Assembly: GCF_003466125.1 (NCBI RefSeq)
Contig: NZ_QSOC01000003.1
Coordinates: 62,001-126,000, forward strand
From: Collinsella sp. TM10-22
Lineage (GTDB): Bacteria > Actinomycetota > Coriobacteriia > Coriobacteriales > Coriobacteriaceae
Length of the DNA stretch: 64,000 bases
Direction: 5' to 3'
Shown: piece after piece, positions 9,106 to 19,145 of the stretch
How positions within the stretch are numbered: the stretch's first letter is position 1
How the letters are laid out: every line of letters begins with the position of its first letter
Notes under the pieces: model-generated
What the model saw: the letters and a program-made list of their open reading frames with translations, nothing else
The model's database searches: none
What the model was told of the DNA's origin: nothing
Position numbers and translations under genes: made by a program

Positions 9106-10248
9106 ATGATGTCAGAGATTACGGGCTATCGTGAGGAAGTTCAGACCATCAAGACGGCGATATTGCGTGCGCAGTATGCTGCGGCGAAGAGCGCCAACGC
9201 TCAGCAGCTGCAGCTCTATTTCGCCGTGGGAGGCTACGTCTCCGCCAACACGCGCAATGGCACGTGGGGAACCAACGCGCTCAAAACCATCAGCGAACAA
9301 TTGCGGAAGGAGCTGCCAGGACTCAGGGGCTTCTCCACAACAAGTCTCAAATATATGCGAATCTTCTTTGAAGCTTGGTCTGCTCCGGGCGATGAACAGG
9401 CGTTTCTCGATTCGTCACTCGTGAGTGACGAATCTTCAGACGGTGGCCTTCTGCAAATTCGTCACTTGCAAGTGCCGAATTCAAACACATGTTCTCTCGA
9501 TGATTTTTTAGCGATTGGGTTTACCCATCATCGGTATATCCTTGCAGGTGCTAAGACCCTTGACGAGCGGCTCTTCTACATTCACAAGTGCGCATTTGAG
9601 CACTTAAGTGTGGAGGCGCTCAAACGCTCGCTGAAGGCGGACGACTTTCATCATCAAGGAGAGGTCTCCAACAACTTCCTCTCAACGCTGCCAAAGGGTC
9701 AGCAGGCGCTGCGCGCTATCGCCACGTTCAAGGACGAGTATCTGCTCGACTTTATCAATATTGAGGAACTCGGGGTGCGCGATGCGGAGGATGTCGACGA
9801 GCGCGTGTTAGAGCAAGGCATCGTGCAGAATATCAAGCAGTTCATCATGACGTTCGGTCGAGCCTTCGCGTTTGTGGGAAACCAGTACCATCTCGACGCC
9901 TTTGGCATCGATCAGTACATCGACCTCCTGTTCTTCAACCGCGACCTCAACTGTTTAGTTGCAGTCGAGCTCAAGAGCGGCCCCTTCAAGCCGGCCTATC
10001 TCGGCCAGCTCTCTGGCTATCTACGCATCCTGGACGACTTTGAGCGTCGCGAGCACGAGAATCCCTCCATAGGCCTTGTGCTTTGCAAAGACATGGACAA
10101 GGGATTTGTTGACTATGTGATCCAAGACTTCACAAAACCCATGGGTGTGGCCACCTATAAGACGTCGAAGGATATGCCACGAGAGTTGCTCGATGCTCTG
10201 CCGCCCATCGATGACTTACGGATGTTGCTGGAGAGGTCTGATGGGTAG
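9106..10248 (+). CDS. YhcG/DUF1016-family PDDEXK nuclease
   Basis: The protein has 380 residues. An N-terminal DUF1016 helical domain (LYFAVGGYVSANTRNGTWG, then FSTTSLKYMRIF) is followed by a C-terminal PD-(D/E)XK nuclease fold. Visible catalytic-type residues are Asp273 in IDQYIDLLFF and Glu288-x-Lys290 in VAVELKSG. Family members often sit in or near restriction-modification and other defence loci, but here no methylase or partner is present, so the gene stands alone. AGGAG precedes the ATGATG start; the second ATG at 9109 is equally possible. Neighbours are a decayed exporter and a damaged toxin-antitoxin pair, which points to an acquired segment. Confidence 0.88.
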   Translation: MMSEITGYREEVQTIKTAILRAQYAAAKSANAQQLQLYFAVGGYVSANTRNGTWGTNALKTISEQLRKELPGLRGFSTTSLKYMRIFFEAWSAPGDEQAFLDSSLVSDESSDGGLLQIRHLQVPNSNTCSLDDFLAIGFTHHRYILAGAKTLDERLFYIHKCAFEHLSVEALKRSLKADDFHHQGEVSNNFLSTLPKGQQALRAIATFKDEYLLDFINIEELGVRDAEDVDERVLEQGIVQNIKQFIMTFGRAFAFVGNQYHLDAFGIDQYIDLLFFNRDLNCLVAVELKSGPFKPAYLGQLSGYLRILDDFERREHENPSIGLVLCKDMDKGFVDYVIQDFTKPMGVATYKTSKDMPRELLDALPPIDDLRMLLERSDG

Positions 10249-10331
10249 CGGTAGGAATTGTTCGGTGTTAGAAGCTTATTTCGCTTATGGCCTTGAGCTT
10301 TGCCGATGAGCATGGGGTGGGGAACGTATCA

Positions 10332-10372
10332 AGGCAGAGTTTGTCATGCAATGAGTATGACAAACTCTGCCT
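10332..10372. repeat. 41-bp perfect palindrome before the antitoxin locus
   Basis: AGGCAGAGTTTGTCAT (10332-10347) is exactly mirrored at 10357-10372 around a 9-base loop. It ends where the GGAGGAGA ribosome binding site of the small upstream frame begins. It could be the operator for antitoxin autoregulation or another dispersed hairpin. No second copy was seen in the window. Confidence 0.7.
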
Positions 10373-10390
10373 GGAGGAGAGGATACTTCC

Positions 10391-10459
10391 ATGGCAATTG
10401 TCCACCGCAATGCTCTCAAGCATGGTTTGTCTGAGAGGGAGGTTCTAGATAATGACTGA
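10391..10459 (+). pseudogene. Possible 22-codon stump of a toxin gene
   Basis: The frame has a good GGAGGAG site and encodes MAIVHRNALKHGLSEREVLD-N-D before stopping at TGA. The start resembles the N-terminus of small actinobacterial toxins (HALKHGLSE type) that precede an RHH antitoxin. A full toxin would be about 80-90 residues, so an internal deletion has probably removed most of it. The stop overlaps the antitoxin start (ATGACTGA), leaving translational coupling intact. The toxin identity is from memory of the family and is uncertain. Confidence 0.45.
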
Positions 10460-10700
10460 GTACAAACTAGCTGATGGATCGGTCCTGACAGACGAAGATA
10501 TCGAGCGCGAGAGCGTAGAGTTTGAGCAAGAGACTTGGACGGGTCGTCTTGAGCGCATCCATGTCAGGCCTGGCGTTGTTGCTGATGAGCCGCTTGTTGC
10601 AGTTACCGTGCGCTTTCCGGCATCCATGGTGGTGGCAATCGACCGAAAGACGGGGGATCGATCCGATTTTATTCGGCGGGCCGTTTTCCCTGCGCTGTAG
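10452..10700 (+). CDS. Putative ribbon-helix-helix antitoxin
   Basis: This is a small protein of 82 residues. The first half is acidic (YKLADGSVLTDEDIER, then VEFEQETWTGRLERIHV). The C-terminal half reads like a ribbon-helix-helix DNA-binding strand and helix (VTVRFPASMVVAIDRKTG, then DRSDFIRRAV). This order, an acidic toxin-binding part before an RHH domain, is seen in antitoxins of actinobacteria that follow a short toxin gene. A GAGGGAGG site lies inside the preceding stump and the start overlaps its stop. If the toxin is dead, this would be an orphan antitoxin or repressor. The function is inferred from layout and motif only. Confidence 0.6.
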   Translation: MTEYKLADGSVLTDEDIERESVEFEQETWTGRLERIHVRPGVVADEPLVAVTVRFPASMVVAIDRKTGDRSDFIRRAVFPAL

Positions 10701-11062
10701 TAACGTTGCGTCTCCTAAATCGACCTTGGTTTCGTCGAGGAGGTAGATCTTGAGGATGAGGTGTCCTGCTTCGGTGAACCCGTTCTCGAAGACGGGCAGC
10801 ACGCGCGACACGGACTACCGCGACCTCCTGACCTTCCGCGACGGGGAGTAGCGGCTTGGCGGTGTGCGGCGCCGGCACGTGACGGTGGCGGGCATGAGGC
10901 TTGGCCTTCGCGACGGCATGTTCTTTAGAGTTTGCGGTGCATGATGGCACGGCCGTTTTCAAATCGTGAAACATTGCCCGGGAATGAGTAACAGGCTTTG
11001 GTTCGTACATCCGTTATAACGGGAGTTGCAAGAAGTGACATCCGTGACGAGAGGTTGAACTC
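10701..11062 (+). other. Gene-free stretch with degraded sequence and an operator
   Basis: No intact gene is seen here. Short fragments read on either strand (minus-strand LILKIYLLDETKVDLGD; plus-strand DTDYRDLLTFRDGE) look like protein remnants, but I cannot assign them. The last 110 bp form the promoter region of the GH1 gene and hold the TTTCA-N5-TGAAA palindrome. Confidence 0.5.
10957..10971. promoter_or_regulatory. Candidate RpiR operator before the first GH1 gene
   Basis: TTTCA-AATCG-TGAAA is a perfect palindrome with a 5-base spacer, 92 bp ahead of the GH1 start. The same TTTCA-N5-TGAAA layout occurs at 13382-13397 between rpiR and the deacetylase gene. Finding it at both promoters of one locus makes it the best candidate for the RpiR binding site. 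Confidence 0.6.
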
Positions 11063-12451
11063 ATGACTCAGCACCGGTTTCCCGAAGGTTTCCTCTGGGG
11101 TGCTTCCACCAGCGCTTTTCAGGTTGAGGGTGGGTATGATGAAGGAGGCAAAGGTCCGGCAACCACCGATCGCGGCCCGGGGCGTCCCGGCATCGCCGAT
11201 AACAAGATCGCCTCGGACCACTATCATCACCGGCGTGAGGATGTCGACCTCATGGCCGAGCTCGGCATCAAGGTCTACCGGATGGGTTTCGCTTGGAGCC
11301 GCATCATGCCCGATGCCTCGGGGGATCCCAATCCTGAGGGCTTGGCGTTTTATGACCAGCTGATTGACTACCTGCTGGAGCGAGGGATCGAGCCCTTGGT
11401 CACCCTGTATCACTTCGAATGTCCGAGTGCGTTGGTCGAGGCCTTCGGCGGCTGGAAGAGCCGTAAGATGATCGACTTCTATGTGCGCTATGCCGAAATC
11501 TGCTTCACGCACTTCAAGGGGCGCGTCAAGCGCTGGGTTACCGTGAATGAACAGCTAATTGCGACCTCCGCGCCCAGCAACACGGGTGACACCGAAACCG
11601 ATCCGCGCCAACGGCAGAAGAACGCCTACCAGATGAGCTATCATGTCGCTCTTGCCGAGCATCGCGCCATCGCGTGCCTGCGACAGATCGACCCCGATGC
11701 GCAGATCGGCCCCGTTGTCGCCATGCAGGTGGTCAACCCGCGGACGAGCGCTTCGGCGGATGTGCTTGCGGCCATGAACGCCGAGGAGATGATGCAGAAC
11801 TACCTGCTCGACCTGAGTGTGCGCGGCGACATCTCGCCTTATGCGCGCTATTACCTGGAGCGCGAAGGTTTCTACCCTGTTGTTGAGTGCGGGGACCACG
11901 ACATCCTGGTCGCGACGAGGCCCGATTTTCTTGGGGTGAACTACTATTTCAGCAATTGTGCGCATGAGCGCACGGAGCCCATCCGCTTCGACCGGTTCCC
12001 TCCGTGGTCGGGCGGGGATTTCGAACTCTGCGATAACCCTGCGATCGCGCCGACCGAGTGGATGTCGAACGGCATCGACCCCCTTGGGCTTCGCGTGGGC
12101 ATGCGCAAGCTCTACGATCGCTACCAGCTTCCGATGATCGTCACGGAGAACGGCATGGCGCTTTCCGAGTCACTTGACGAGGAGAACAGGGTGCATGATG
12201 CCGTGCGCATCGAATACCTTTCACGACATTTGGGCGAGGTCGAGGAGCTCATTCGCGAAGGCTATCCCGTCTTCGGCTACTGCGTTTGGAGCCTCATGGA
12301 TCTATGCTCAAGTCATCAGGGGTTCACTAAGCGCTACGGCCTTCTGTATGTCGATCGCACGGAAACCGATGCGAAGCAATGCGCTCGTTTCAGGAAGGAC
12401 AGCTTCTTCTGGTATCAGGACGTGATTAGAGAAAACGGCTTGCCCTGCTGA
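11063..12451 (+). CDS. Glycoside hydrolase family 1, 6-phospho-beta-glycosidase type
   Basis: This is a (beta/alpha)8 retaining glycosidase of 462 residues, the normal GH1 length. It starts with the family signature [19 protein letters not shown]. The acid/base is Glu163 in TVNEQ and the nucleophile Glu362 in IVTENG. Because it sits with a PTS of the lactose/cellobiose type, its substrate is probably a 6-phosphorylated beta-disaccharide delivered by that PTS. No signal peptide is seen, so it is cytoplasmic. It is a separate transcription unit on the far side of the divergent rpiR gene, and the palindrome at 10957 suggests shared control. A second GH1 at 16571 belongs to the same locus but differs by an N-terminal insert. 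Confidence 0.92.
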   Translation: MTQHRFPEGFLWGASTSAFQVEGGYDEGGKGPATTDRGPGRPGIADNKIASDHYHHRREDVDLMAELGIKVYRMGFAWSRIMPDASGDPNPEGLAFYDQLIDYLLERGIEPLVTLYHFECPSALVEAFGGWKSRKMIDFYVRYAEICFTHFKGRVKRWVTVNEQLIATSAPSNTGDTETDPRQRQKNAYQMSYHVALAEHRAIACLRQIDPDAQIGPVVAMQVVNPRTSASADVLAAMNAEEMMQNYLLDLSVRGDISPYARYYLEREGFYPVVECGDHDILVATRPDFLGVNYYFSNCAHERTEPIRFDRFPPWSGGDFELCDNPAIAPTEWMSNGIDPLGLRVGMRKLYDRYQLPMIVTENGMALSESLDEENRVHDAVRIEYLSRHLGEVEELIREGYPVFGYCVWSLMDLCSSHQGFTKRYGLLYVDRTETDAKQCARFRKDSFFWYQDVIRENGLPC

Positions 12452-12471
12452 GCGTCGGTGGTCCGACGAGA

Positions 12472-13293
12472 TTACTCGCCAGTACCGGAATCGGCTCCAT
12501 AACGCCTCAGGTATTCCATGACTATCAAGTCGATGGCGGCAAGCGCACCGAACTTGCCCGTGTCGATGTTGTTGGTCACTCCGCAGCTCAGTATGCAGGA
12601 GGCATGGTTCCAGTAGGCGCTTGAGGTGTTTTGTGTGATGACGAGAAGACGACAGCCGGAGGCGGCGAGTGCGTTGACGATTTCTGGATAACGAATGGGG
12701 TATGTTCCCCCTATGCTGCAAATGATGGCGAGGCTGGATTTGGTGAGCGATTGCGCGCAGGCGAGCTGCGATGAATAATCGAGGTAAAGCTCGATGAGGC
12801 GGTTCATGATGGTGAGCCTGCTTTGGAAGTAGCGGCCCACGTCCCAGAGGAAGTGGTGGGAGAAGAACGCGACATGCCCGCTGTCGTGCAAATCATCGAC
12901 AATGGCGGGCAGTTTCGCGATGTTTGCCGCCGAGACGGTCGTTTCGATATTGAGCAGGATCGCCTCCCGGTAGGATGCCAGAGCGCCTTCCGTGTCGTTT
13001 GACAGCTGTTCTACAAAGGCATGTGGAAACAACCCGGTTTTGAGGACGTCATGTTCAAGCTGGTTGCGCAGGTCCTTGAAATCAGCGAAACCCATAAACC
13101 GGCAGAATCGCGACACTGAAGCCTTCGAGACGAAGCACATGTCGGCGATTTCTCCAATCGAGAGCTCGCTCAGCTTGCTGTAGTTTTTCACCAGCGTGGT
13201 CGCTATCTCGTAGTTGGTGTCGTGCTGCATTGCGGTGTCGATGTAGTCAAGCAACCGTTCGGCAACCGATCCCATCGAGATGGATTTTTCCAT
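12472..13293 (-). CDS. RpiR/MurR-family transcriptional regulator with SIS domain
   Basis: The product has 273 residues. An N-terminal RpiR-type helix-turn-helix (about 45-75, LSIGEIADMCFVSKASVSRF) is followed by a SIS sugar-phosphate-binding domain (about 120-260). SIS domains of this family sense phosphosugars, here probably a product of the adjacent PTS and GH1 enzymes. AAGGGG precedes the ATG. The gene converges with the first GH1 and is divergent from the deacetylase-PTS operon. The two TTTCA-N5-TGAAA palindromes, at 10957 and 13382, are its likely binding sites. Confidence 0.9.
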   Translation of the reverse strand: MEKSISMGSVAERLLDYIDTAMQHDTNYEIATTLVKNYSKLSELSIGEIADMCFVSKASVSRFCRFMGFADFKDLRNQLEHDVLKTGLFPHAFVEQLSNDTEGALASYREAILLNIETTVSAANIAKLPAIVDDLHDSGHVAFFSHHFLWDVGRYFQSRLTIMNRLIELYLDYSSQLACAQSLTKSSLAIICSIGGTYPIRYPEIVNALAASGCRLLVITQNTSSAYWNHASCILSCGVTNNIDTGKFGALAAIDLIVMEYLRRYGADSGTGE

Positions 13294-13379
13294 GATGGCT
13301 GTCCCCTTTATGCTCAGTGGCCCGAATAAGAGGGCCTCATTTGACCAAACTATAGCTCAAACATGCCGGTATTCCTGCG

Positions 13380-13400
13380 GAGTTTCACGTTATGAAACTC
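13380..13400. promoter_or_regulatory. Candidate RpiR operator between rpiR and chbG
   Basis: GAGTTTCA-CGTTA-TGAAACTC is a perfect palindrome with 8-bp arms in the 288-bp divergent region. Its core TTTCA-N5-TGAAA equals the one before the first GH1 gene. It could control both rpiR and the rightward operon. Confidence 0.6.
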
Positions 13401-13581
13401 GCGTAGCCATCTCGCAACCTTGTGGCACAGCATGTAACCGATTTTGGATATAGCCGGCGTCATACTTAATGCAAGAAGAGACGACGAAGCTTGCCGCCCC
13501 GCCGGAACACGGCATCGGCTCTACACAGGGCATCGCTTCGTTGCTTTGCCGCTCGACGAGATATCGGTTGAGGAGGATCGG

Positions 13582-14349
13582 ATGAAGCGGTTATTGCTGC
13601 GCGCCGACGATTTAGGTTACAGCGACGGTGTTAATTGCGGGATAGCGGCCGCGGTCCAAGCGGGGCTCATTCGCTCGGTGGGCGTCATGACCAACATGCC
13701 GCTTGCAGAAAGCGGTTTGGCGCGCCTGCAAATCAAGGATCTCTGCTTGGGTCAGCACACCAATATCTGCACGGGTAGGCCCCTCAGCGATTCCTCGCTC
13801 ATCTCGAGCATCGTTGACGATGATGGCAATTTCAAGCGGAGCTCAGCATATCGCGCCGCCGCGCGGGCTGGGGAGGACTTCGTGGTGCTTGACGAGGTCA
13901 TTATCGAAATCGAGGCGCAGTATCGGCGATTCCTTGAGCTCGTCGGGCGTGAGCCCGATTACTTCGAGGGACATGCGGTCGCAAGCCCCATGTTCTTCCG
14001 CGGCCTTGAGATCGTTGCCGAGCGTCACGGCCTGCCCTATTTCGCGATGGGTGCTCCGGGCGAGCCAGTCACCTTTCGCTCGACGCCGGTGCTTTCCTAT
14101 GTTCCCAAGGATTTCTCGTCATATGAAGCGGATCCCTTTGCGGCGCTTCGAGAGGCGCTTGAAACGACACCGGAAGGGATATGCCGTCTCATGGTGTTTC
14201 ACCCAGGTTATATCGACGCGTACTTGCGAGATAACTCGACCATGCTCGAGGCCCGCATCCGGGAAGCCGCGATGCTTGTCGACCCTGATGTCGCCGCATG
14301 GCTTGCAGAGCAGGACGTGGGGCTCGTGACGTACGCGGACCTGACGTAA
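13582..14349 (+). CDS. chbG: ChbG/YdjC-family carbohydrate deacetylase
   Basis: Members of this family remove an N-acetyl group from chitobiose- or chitotriose-type phosphosugars with a metal ion. The 255-residue protein starts MKRLLLRADDLGYSDGVNCG, which carries the family metal-binding DD. Later motifs are LGQHTNICTGRPL and EGHAVASP, and the histidine in MVFHPGYID. The start at 13582 follows AGGAGG; a longer frame from 13444 has no such site. Its presence beside a chb/cel-type PTS suggests that the locus handles an N-acetylated beta-disaccharide. It is probably the first gene of the operon running to the ROK kinase. Confidence 0.88.
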   Translation: MKRLLLRADDLGYSDGVNCGIAAAVQAGLIRSVGVMTNMPLAESGLARLQIKDLCLGQHTNICTGRPLSDSSLISSIVDDDGNFKRSSAYRAAARAGEDFVVLDEVIIEIEAQYRRFLELVGREPDYFEGHAVASPMFFRGLEIVAERHGLPYFAMGAPGEPVTFRSTPVLSYVPKDFSSYEADPFAALREALETTPEGICRLMVFHPGYIDAYLRDNSTMLEARIREAAMLVDPDVAAWLAEQDVGLVTYADLT

Positions 14350-14503
14350 GCGTCCGCTGGGGCAATCTCGCCAATTCACGCTGAATGGCGTACTGCCTGA
14401 AGCACGTCGTTGTGATTTTGAAGAGAGGTGGATGCGCTATCTAGAGGGGAAGATGCCGCACACGGGCATCGATAGGGTTCACTGCAAAGATTGGAGCTGA
14501 AAC

Positions 14504-15796
14504 ATGGCGGTATTCGACAAGATCCAAAACATAATGGATAAGACAATCGCACCTGTGGCAAGCAAGGTTGCTGACAGCAAGATGCTCGACGCCCTCATGG
14601 GCGGCATGATGTGCACGCTGCCCATGACCCTTGGCGTCTCGGTTATCGCGATTCTCATCAACTTCCCCATTCCGGGGTTCTCCGATTGGGTGGTTTCGAG
14701 CGGTCTCATGGCGACCGGCAACTCCATCCTCACCGTTACCATGAACATGATGGGTATATACATCTCCTTCTTCATCGGTTTGAGGTGGGGTAAGGTATGC
14801 GGCCTTAGCGGTTATACCGGTGGCATCGTGAGCGGCGCGGTGTTTTTGGCATTCATGCCGCAGCAATCGTTCGAGGATATTCCCATGGCGAGTTTCATCA
14901 ACACGTCGTACATGGGATCGAACGGCATCTTCGTCGCCATTCTGCTTGGCCTGATCGTGCCGAAGGTGACAGCCATTTTGATGAGCAAGCTTGAAATCAA
15001 GCTCCCCGATATGGTTCCGCCCATGGTTGCAGACTCGCTGTCGCCGATGTTTGCCGCCATCGTGCTATTCACTGCGGTGTGGTTCGCCAAGTGGGGTCTT
15101 TCTTTCACCCCGTGGGGCAACCTGTTCGATATGATCAACACCTTGATCGGCACGCCGGTCACGATGGTTGGTGCCTCTCCTTTGGCCTATATCATCGTGT
15201 GCTCGCTGCAGTCGATCTTCTGGTTCTTCGGTGTCCACCCCAACGTGATGCTCAACTTCTACGCTCCGGTAATCATGGCTTGCAGCGCTGCTAACACCGA
15301 GGCCATCATCGCGGGCGAGGCACTGCCCTATGGCGCTTGGGCCGTCGTCGCGCTCGGCACCGCCATCGGTGGCCAGGCTAACGCCCTGGGCATCAGCATC
15401 TCGCTGCTCTTCACCAAGTCCGAGCGCTTCAAGGCGATTCGCGGCATCGCGCTTGTTCCGTCGCTTTTCAATATCTCCGAGCCGCTCATGTTCGGTCTGC
15501 CGGTCGTGCTGAATCCCACGTACTTCATCCCGTTCGTGCTGAACATCCCGGTCTGCGCCATCGTGGTCCAGGCGCTTTACGCCCTCGGTCTTGGGGCTGC
15601 GTTCAATCCCACGATTCAGCTTCCCTGGGTGCTTCCCCAGCCGGTCATCGCATTCATGCAGGGCGGCATCGGGTGCCTGGTGATCTCGGTTGCGGTTTTG
15701 GCGGTGTCGGTGCTCATGTATACCCCCTTCACCCTTATGGCTGATCGCCAGGCGTTGCGAGAGGAGCAGGCCGCTCTCGAGGAATCGGCCGCATAG
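14504..15796 (+). CDS. PTS IIC permease, lactose/cellobiose/chitobiose family
   Basis: This integral membrane sugar channel has 430 residues and about ten helices. It starts with the typical cytoplasmic helix (FDKIQNIMDKTIAPVASKVA), then DALMGGMMCTLPMTLGVS. The FGVHPNVMLNFYAP and PLMFGLPVVLNPTYFIPF stretches are characteristic of EIIC of the Lac family, where a conserved glutamate near NISEPL binds sugar. IIB and IIA follow as separate genes, as in chb/cel systems. The most likely cargo is a beta-linked disaccharide; the neighbouring deacetylase favours chitobiose or a related amino sugar. Confidence 0.92.
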   Translation: MAVFDKIQNIMDKTIAPVASKVADSKMLDALMGGMMCTLPMTLGVSVIAILINFPIPGFSDWVVSSGLMATGNSILTVTMNMMGIYISFFIGLRWGKVCGLSGYTGGIVSGAVFLAFMPQQSFEDIPMASFINTSYMGSNGIFVAILLGLIVPKVTAILMSKLEIKLPDMVPPMVADSLSPMFAAIVLFTAVWFAKWGLSFTPWGNLFDMINTLIGTPVTMVGASPLAYIIVCSLQSIFWFFGVHPNVMLNFYAPVIMACSAANTEAIIAGEALPYGAWAVVALGTAIGGQANALGISISLLFTKSERFKAIRGIALVPSLFNISEPLMFGLPVVLNPTYFIPFVLNIPVCAIVVQALYALGLGAAFNPTIQLPWVLPQPVIAFMQGGIGCLVISVAVLAVSVLMYTPFTLMADRQALREEQAALEESAA

Positions 15797-15844
15797 GGAT
15801 TTTCATATTCACACCATCATTTTCCATGAGGTTGGGAGCGTAGG

Positions 15845-16141
15845 ATGAAACATATCGTACTTATGTGCGCCGCGGGCGCTTCGACGAGCATGCTGGTACA
15901 GCGCATGCAACAGGCGGCTGAAAAAGACGGTTTCGTGTGCACCATCGAGGCGCACCCTGTCAACCAAGCGGCGGAATATGCGGATAGCGACGTTATCCTG
16001 CTGGGACCGCAGGTTCGCTTTGAACTCAACAAGGTGAAGAATCAAGTGAACTGTCCGGTGGAGCCGATTGATATGACAGCGTATGGGACAATGAACGGCG
16101 AGGCCGTGCTCAAACAGGCTCGAAAGTTGCTGGGGGCATAG
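15845..16141 (+). CDS. PTS IIB component, lactose/cellobiose family
   Basis: This small cytoplasmic phosphocarrier of 98 residues takes phosphate from IIA and gives it to the incoming sugar. The active cysteine is Cys8 in the P-loop-like LMCAAGASTSML. Length and order of motifs are normal for the family. It follows IIC by 48 bp and precedes IIA by 2 bp, so the three are cotranscribed. Confidence 0.93.
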   Translation: MKHIVLMCAAGASTSMLVQRMQQAAEKDGFVCTIEAHPVNQAAEYADSDVILLGPQVRFELNKVKNQVNCPVEPIDMTAYGTMNGEAVLKQARKLLGA

Positions 16142-16143
16142 CC

Positions 16144-16485
16144 ATGTCAGAGATCAAACAAGAAGCGATCGATCAGTTTGAAATGACGTGCTTCTCTATC
16201 GTCGCTCAGGTGGGGAGCGCGCGCAGCTGCTACCTCGAAGCGATAGCCTGTGCCGAGAATGGTGATTTTGAGGCCGCCCGGAAACTTATCGACGAGGGCA
16301 ACGTGGTGTTCAACGCAGGCCACGACGCTCACATGAAACTGCTTCAGCAAGAGGCCAGCGGCGAGGAGCTGCCGTTTCGCATCATCTTGCTGCATGCGGA
16401 GGATCAGCTCATGAGCGCTGAGGGCTTCCGTATCCTTGCCGAGCGCTTCATCACGGTCTATCAACGCATGGGTGCAAGCGCCTAA
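16144..16485 (+). CDS. PTS IIA component, lactose/cellobiose family
   Basis: This trimeric all-helical phosphocarrier of 113 residues accepts phosphate from HPr. The phosphorylated histidine should be His84 in ILLHAEDQLMSA, and the FNAGHDAH stretch near 56-63 fits the family. It begins two bases after the IIB stop and completes the IIC-IIB-IIA set. A stem-loop follows before the second GH1 gene. Confidence 0.92.
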   Translation: MSEIKQEAIDQFEMTCFSIVAQVGSARSCYLEAIACAENGDFEAARKLIDEGNVVFNAGHDAHMKLLQQEASGEELPFRIILLHAEDQLMSAEGFRILAERFITVYQRMGASA

Positions 16486-16489
16486 CTGA

Positions 16490-18058
<1,569 letters not shown>

Positions 18059-18082
18059 CCCTATGGGACAGGGGATAAGATT

Positions 18083-18991
18083 ATGGACTGCTATTTCGGT
18101 ATAGATGCGGGCGGCACTCAGGTGAAATGGGCGGTGGTGAACGCCGACTACCACATTGAGGAGCACGGAAGTATCCCAACATGCACCTCGCCCGCCGACC
18201 AGGTTATCGAAACGTTCCGCTCGGTGATCGAGCCCCATCGCGCCCGGGTGAGGGGTGTGGGAATAAGTATGCCCGGAGTCTTTTCCGAAGGCGATTCCGA
18301 TGGCGTGGTTGGGGGAGGCGGCGCCCTTCACTGTTTGGACGGATATCCGCTCGGTCGCATCTTGCGCGAGAGCACGGGGCTTCCCGTAACCATCGAGAAC
18401 GATGCGATGTGCGCGGCACTGGGAGAATATGCCGTCGGCGCGCTGAAGGGGGTCTCCCTGGGGTTGATGGTGGTGATCGGTACGGGTCTCGGCGGTGCCA
18501 TCGTTGTTGACGGTCACATCTTGCGAGGCGCGCACAATCTCGCCGGCACCGTGTGCTTTGTGAGCAACGATGTGCGCAAGCCCGTGACCTTTGGGTCGGT
18601 GTACGGTGATGTCACCAGCTGGCGGGCGCTCCGAGACCAGGTGTGTGCGGCGAAGGGGATTGATCCGACCGATGATATTGACGGATATCGGATTTTCTCT
18701 TGGATTGAAGAGGGGGATGAGGACGCTCGTCGCGGTCTGGATGCATACGCGCTGGTCTTCGACAACATGCTGATGGGGTTGCAGTCGGTCATCGACCCTG
18801 AGGTCATCGTGGTCGGCGGCGGAATCAGCGCCCGTCCCGAGCTGTTTGAGGCATTTGAGCGCATGATGGATCAGGCTCACGTTCTTCCCATCATACCGAG
18901 GCCCTGCATCAAGCCAGCACAGAACGGCAACGATGCCAATTTGCTTGGCGCTGTGCGCACGCTGCGCCGCTCGCTTGGCGAGTGCGATTGA
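18083..18991 (+). CDS. ROK-family sugar kinase
   Basis: This ASKHA-fold kinase of 302 residues has the phosphate loop IDAGGTQVKWAVV at the N-terminus, IENDAMCAALGE near residue 110 and IGTGLGGAIVVDG near 132. The usual ROK zinc motif (CxCGxxGCxE) is absent; only HNLAGTVCF stands in its place. This resembles the zinc-free branch that includes beta-glucoside kinases. It probably phosphorylates the free glucose or amino sugar released by the GH1 enzymes, or an unphosphorylated beta-glucoside. It follows GH1 by 24 bp and ends the operon before two strong terminators. Confidence 0.87.
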   Translation: MDCYFGIDAGGTQVKWAVVNADYHIEEHGSIPTCTSPADQVIETFRSVIEPHRARVRGVGISMPGVFSEGDSDGVVGGGGALHCLDGYPLGRILRESTGLPVTIENDAMCAALGEYAVGALKGVSLGLMVVIGTGLGGAIVVDGHILRGAHNLAGTVCFVSNDVRKPVTFGSVYGDVTSWRALRDQVCAAKGIDPTDDIDGYRIFSWIEEGDEDARRGLDAYALVFDNMLMGLQSVIDPEVIVVGGGISARPELFEAFERMMDQAHVLPIIPRPCIKPAQNGNDANLLGAVRTLRRSLGECD

Positions 18992-19040
18992 TTGGCGGCT
19001 GGTGGCCCGACTCGCGGCCTCCTGTCCTAAAAAAAGAGTA

Positions 19041-19080
19041 TGGGCTCCTTCGTTCATTCGAACGAAGGAGCCCACGTTTT
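19041..19080 (+). terminator. First terminator after the PTS operon
   Basis: A 15-bp perfect stem, TGGGCTCCTTCGTTC with its complement (19041-19055, 19060-19074), has an ATTC loop and is followed by CGTTTT. Confidence 0.9.
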
Positions 19081-19086
19081 GTAAGG

Positions 19087-19124
19087 GGCCTCCTGGCGAA
19101 TTTTCATTCGCCAGGAGGCCTTTT
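19087..19124 (+). terminator. Second, tandem terminator after the PTS operon
   Basis: A 14-bp perfect stem, GGCCTCCTGGCGAA with its complement (19087-19100, 19107-19120), has a 6-base loop and a TTTT tail. Seven bases separate the two hairpins. Confidence 0.9.
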
Positions 19125-19145
19125 GCTGTTGATCGAGAATGTCGC

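Noticed and set aside
10467..10811. 114-residue minus-strand frame as a transposase fragment
   Set aside because: It overlaps the better supported antitoxin gene antisense, and no transposase motif could be recognised in it.
13444..13581. N-terminal extension of the ChbG-type gene
   Set aside because: The AGGAGG site and the family start MKRLLLRADD lie at 13582; the upstream part has no similarity.
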